Both the position numbers and the translations under genes were made by a program. Positions 61,983 to 64,000 of a stretch of 64,000 nucleotides of DNA are shown piece by piece (the first letter of the stretch is position 1; each line of letters starts with the position of its first letter). Below the pieces are notes generated by a model that worked only from the letters and a program-made list of their open reading frames with translations, searched no databases and was not told the origin of the DNA. This DNA is from Planctomycetaceae bacterium. GTDB lineage: Bacteria > Planctomycetota > Planctomycetia > Pirellulales > Lacipirellulaceae. The stretch lies in contig PABB01000069.1 in NCBI GenBank assembly GCA_002702655.1, positions 124,001-188,000 on the forward strand. The letters are read 5' to 3'.

Positions 61983-62660
61983 ATGCGAGTTGCCGCTGGA
62001 GTCCTAGCTGCCGCAACAATAGCCGTCGTCGCGTTGCCCTCGGCCCGCGCCGTGACGCCTGAGATCGGCTGGCGAGCCGATCTGTCAACGCTGTTTCATG
62101 GCGTGGCGGGGACTGTCACGGTGGTGGATGACGACACCGTGCGCGTCGACGACTTTGTCTACGACGGCCAGGGCATCAGCGTGTTCTTCTACCTCGGCGC
62201 CGAGGAGTCGAATGCCGCGTTTCGCAACGGGTTGTCGATCGGGCCGCAGTTGGTGGGCCCGGCGTTCGACGGTACGCAGCCGCCGCTGCTGATCGACCTG
62301 CCCGGCGGCGAGACAATCGACGGCTACCACGCGATTTCGGTCTGGTGCGTCGCCGTGGGCGTGAGCTTCGGCGAGGGCACGTTTTTATCGCCGGCCGACT
62401 TCAGCGGCGACGGCCTGGTCAATGCCGCGGATCTGCAGATTTGGAGCGACGGCTACGGCGTCAGCGCTGGCGGCGACGCCAATCTCGACGGCGTGACCGA
62501 TGGCACGGATTTCCTCGCCTGGCAGCAGCAGGCCGGCGTGACCGCCGTCGCGGCTGGCGCCGTCCCTGAACCTGCGTCGTGCTTTCTCTGTGCGGCGGGC
62601 ATCGTCGCAGGGGCGATCGCGCTGGCGCGCCGGCGTCGAATGGCGGCGTGTTGTGGCTAG
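61983..62660 (+). CDS. Exported DM13-domain protein with dockerin-like repeat and PEP-CTERM
   Basis: 225 residues. Signal peptide ends about SARAVTP. The core (about 30-135) reads FHGVAGTVTVVDDDTVRVDDFVYDGQG...FFYLGAE and HAISVWCVAVGVSFGEGTF: the DM13 fold, proposed to carry an electron-transferring Cys. The Cys is present in VWCVAV. Residues about 140-185 have FSGDGLVNAADLQIWSDGYG, a dockerin-like segment, and the C-terminus VPEPASCFLCAAGIVAGAIALARRRR is a PEP-CTERM signal. The third gene of the PEP-CTERM run, so a surface-redox role is conceivable. Confidence 0.85.
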   Translation: MRVAAGVLAAATIAVVALPSARAVTPEIGWRADLSTLFHGVAGTVTVVDDDTVRVDDFVYDGQGISVFFYLGAEESNAAFRNGLSIGPQLVGPAFDGTQPPLLIDLPGGETIDGYHAISVWCVAVGVSFGEGTFLSPADFSGDGLVNAADLQIWSDGYGVSAGGDANLDGVTDGTDFLAWQQQAGVTAVAAGAVPEPASCFLCAAGIVAGAIALARRRRMAACCG

Positions 62661-62804
62661 CACCGCTAGCGACCCCAAACCGCAACAAGTCGCCGACCGA
62701 AGGAAATTTGCGCCGGCAAGCTGTCGATAACACCAGGGTGTGTTTCGGCGTCGCAGCGGTTGATGCGGCGCCAGCGTCCCGGTCGGCTATCCAGCGAGCT
62801 TCCG

Positions 62805-63458
62805 ATGTTTTGCACCAACTGCGGCGCCCGTGGCGAGGGAAATTTCTGCGCGGCCTGCGGCGCCAAGCACGTTCGCCTTGCGGACGCATCGCCTGCCGCC
62901 GGCGAGCATGAGGAAGTCGCAAACGCCGGCTGCGATTGGCGGACCTGGACGCAGTACGATCGACTGATTGCCCACCCAGAGGTCCGCCAGCGGCTGCAGG
63001 CGGCCGCTTCGCAGTCGTCTCAGCGCCTCACCGGCGAGCAGTTCATGGCAATGTGCGACGGCGTGCTGACCGGCGTCACGGGCGGCGTACCGATGAGCGT
63101 CATCGCCAAGATCGCCCTGCCGCTCAACAAGAAGTTGGGGATGAAGACCAACCGCCAGTGCTCCTTGCAGAGCGCATTGCCCGTAGGAGCGGCGGTGGTC
63201 GAAGTGCTGTGTTGGTTGGCGCGCACCGGCAGAGCGTTGCGCGGTGCGGAGCAAATGCCCGAGGGCTGCCGGCTGGACGCGACGTTGCCGTTTGATCTGC
63301 GCGCTTTCGAGGGCGACCTGCGCATCGCTGTGACGGCAACCCCCAGCGGGTCGAGCATTGCCGCGGAGGTGGAAATCCCCGGACAATGGTACGACTGGGG
63401 AAAGTCCGCCAAGACGCTCGCCGAGCTGACGGGCCTGCTGAGCCAAGCAGCCGCCTGA
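62805..63458 (+). CDS. Zinc-ribbon protein of unknown function
   Basis: 217 residues from ATG 62805, chosen so that MFCTNCGARGEGNFCAACGAK (a zinc ribbon of two CxxC pairs) starts the protein. The rest is an alpha-beta domain with no recognised motif. Zinc ribbons at the N-terminus of planctomycete proteins often mediate protein or nucleic-acid contacts. An upstream Met would add 15 residues without similarity. Confidence 0.65.
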   Translation: MFCTNCGARGEGNFCAACGAKHVRLADASPAAGEHEEVANAGCDWRTWTQYDRLIAHPEVRQRLQAAASQSSQRLTGEQFMAMCDGVLTGVTGGVPMSVIAKIALPLNKKLGMKTNRQCSLQSALPVGAAVVEVLCWLARTGRALRGAEQMPEGCRLDATLPFDLRAFEGDLRIAVTATPSGSSIAAEVEIPGQWYDWGKSAKTLAELTGLLSQAAA

Positions 63459-63842
63459 CATTCGGCGTGCCTACTTTCTACGCACGCTTGCGCGAATTCG
63501 GGCGAAGCCTGCGGGTTCCTGGCCGCCTCTTGCCGGCGTTGCTAGCAGACTGGCAGTCAGGAAAAACGCACGAATTCTCCGTGGTTTGCGGGCGAGACGA
63601 CCGCGCAAGCGAAGATTGGCACACTGATTGCCTCCCTCTCGTTGCAAACACCCGCATCCGTATGGCGGGCCCGAGCGGCAAGGATTGCCGCCCCACCACC
63701 GGATGAGTTTTTTCCCATGCGTTTTTGTCGATGCCTGCCCCGCCGGCAGCGTTGACCTTCCCGCCGACATCGAACGCCGCACTGAGGATTCGCGCGGCCC
63801 CGCCTGAATCGATGTCCTCCCTCCCCCCGAGACAGTTGCGCT
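63459..63842. other. Intergenic, no gene seen
   Basis: 384 bp before the NagD-like gene. Frames on either strand lack motifs. A modest A/T-rich patch around 63700-63730 (GTTTTTTCCC) is the only notable sequence, and it may be part of the promoter. Confidence 0.4.
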
Positions 63843-64000
63843 ATGGCTATTGGAACTCGAAAAGGTTTTTTGATCGACATGGACGGGGTGATTTATCGCG
63901 GCAGCGAATTGATCCCCGGCGCCGACCGCTTCATCGACAGCTTGCTGCGATGTCGCATTCCGTTTTTGTTTCTCACCAACAACAGCCAGCGGACCCGTCG
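63843..64000 (+). CDS. HAD-IIA (NagD-like) phosphatase, 5' part only
   Basis: The first 52 residues: MAIGTRKGFLIDMDGVIYRG holds motif I (DxDG, nucleophile and acid/base Asp), and PFLFLTNNSQRT is motif II with Thr-Asn-Asn, typical of NagD-type phosphatases. These dephosphorylate nucleotides or phospho-sugars. The cap and C-terminal motifs lie beyond the window. Confidence 0.88.
   Translation, partial: MAIGTRKGFLIDMDGVIYRGSELIPGADRFIDSLLRCRIPFLFLTNNSQRTR

Overview
The window is a GC-rich bacterial chromosome segment that looks like a planctomycete of the Pirellulales type. The clues are exported proteins ending in PEP-CTERM sorting signals (VPEPATW, VPEPSS, VPEPAS), dockerin-like calcium repeats just before those signals, a remnant of an 'LEDRRMLA' N-terminal exoprotein motif, a DUF1570 protein, a cysteine-rich CCEP-repeat protein, and many palindromic or heptad intergenic repeats. 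No phage, plasmid, transposase or CRISPR array was seen.

Layout. 1-5.8 kb: a cut HAD phosphatase, a release-factor-like GGQ protein, and a three-gene set of ATP-grasp ligase, inactive transglutaminase fused to a 7TM domain, and exported retropepsin-like protease. 5.9-16 kb: an S9 peptidase, an SGNH hydrolase, small exported or membrane proteins, a membrane-embedded spermidine-synthase-like protein, two PEP-CTERM proteins and three copies of a roughly 100-bp dispersed repeat. 16.2-28.3 kb, all on the minus strand: two-subunit methylmalonyl-CoA mutase, its epimerase, an ABC1/UbiB-like kinase, biotin ligase, and a polyhydroxyalkanoate cluster (thiolase, reductase, PhaE-like subunit, class III PhaC). 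Together these link C4/C3 acyl-CoA interconversion to storage-polymer synthesis. 28.9-30 kb: overlapping CBS-domain and universal-stress genes. 30-32.8 kb: mutS carrying unusual repeat-derived insertions. 33.2-34.1 kb: an overlapping AdoMet decarboxylase-like and SET-domain pair.

34-48 kb holds Uma2, membrane proteins, a small cytochrome c, an RNA m5C methylase, an exported esterase, tRNA-Arg(CCU), ferritin, tRNA-Leu(GAG), a DUF1570 protein, an NfeD-type protein with two degenerate ClpP-like domains, an HTTM pair and the Cys-rich protein. 49-56 kb has a lipoprotein, a PEP-CTERM esterase, a membrane-inserted P-loop NTPase resembling the KAP family and a phytanoyl-CoA-dioxygenase-like protein. 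56-62.7 kb is a run of three exported PEP-CTERM proteins with dockerin-like repeats, one carrying a DM13 domain. The window ends inside a NagD-type HAD phosphatase.

The most unusual features are the heptad-repeat hairpins between genes and inside mutS, the AdoMetDC/SET pair, the amidoligase-type triad, and the density of distinct palindromic repeat families. Annotation is from reading alone; family names rest on visible motifs and were not confirmed by database searches.
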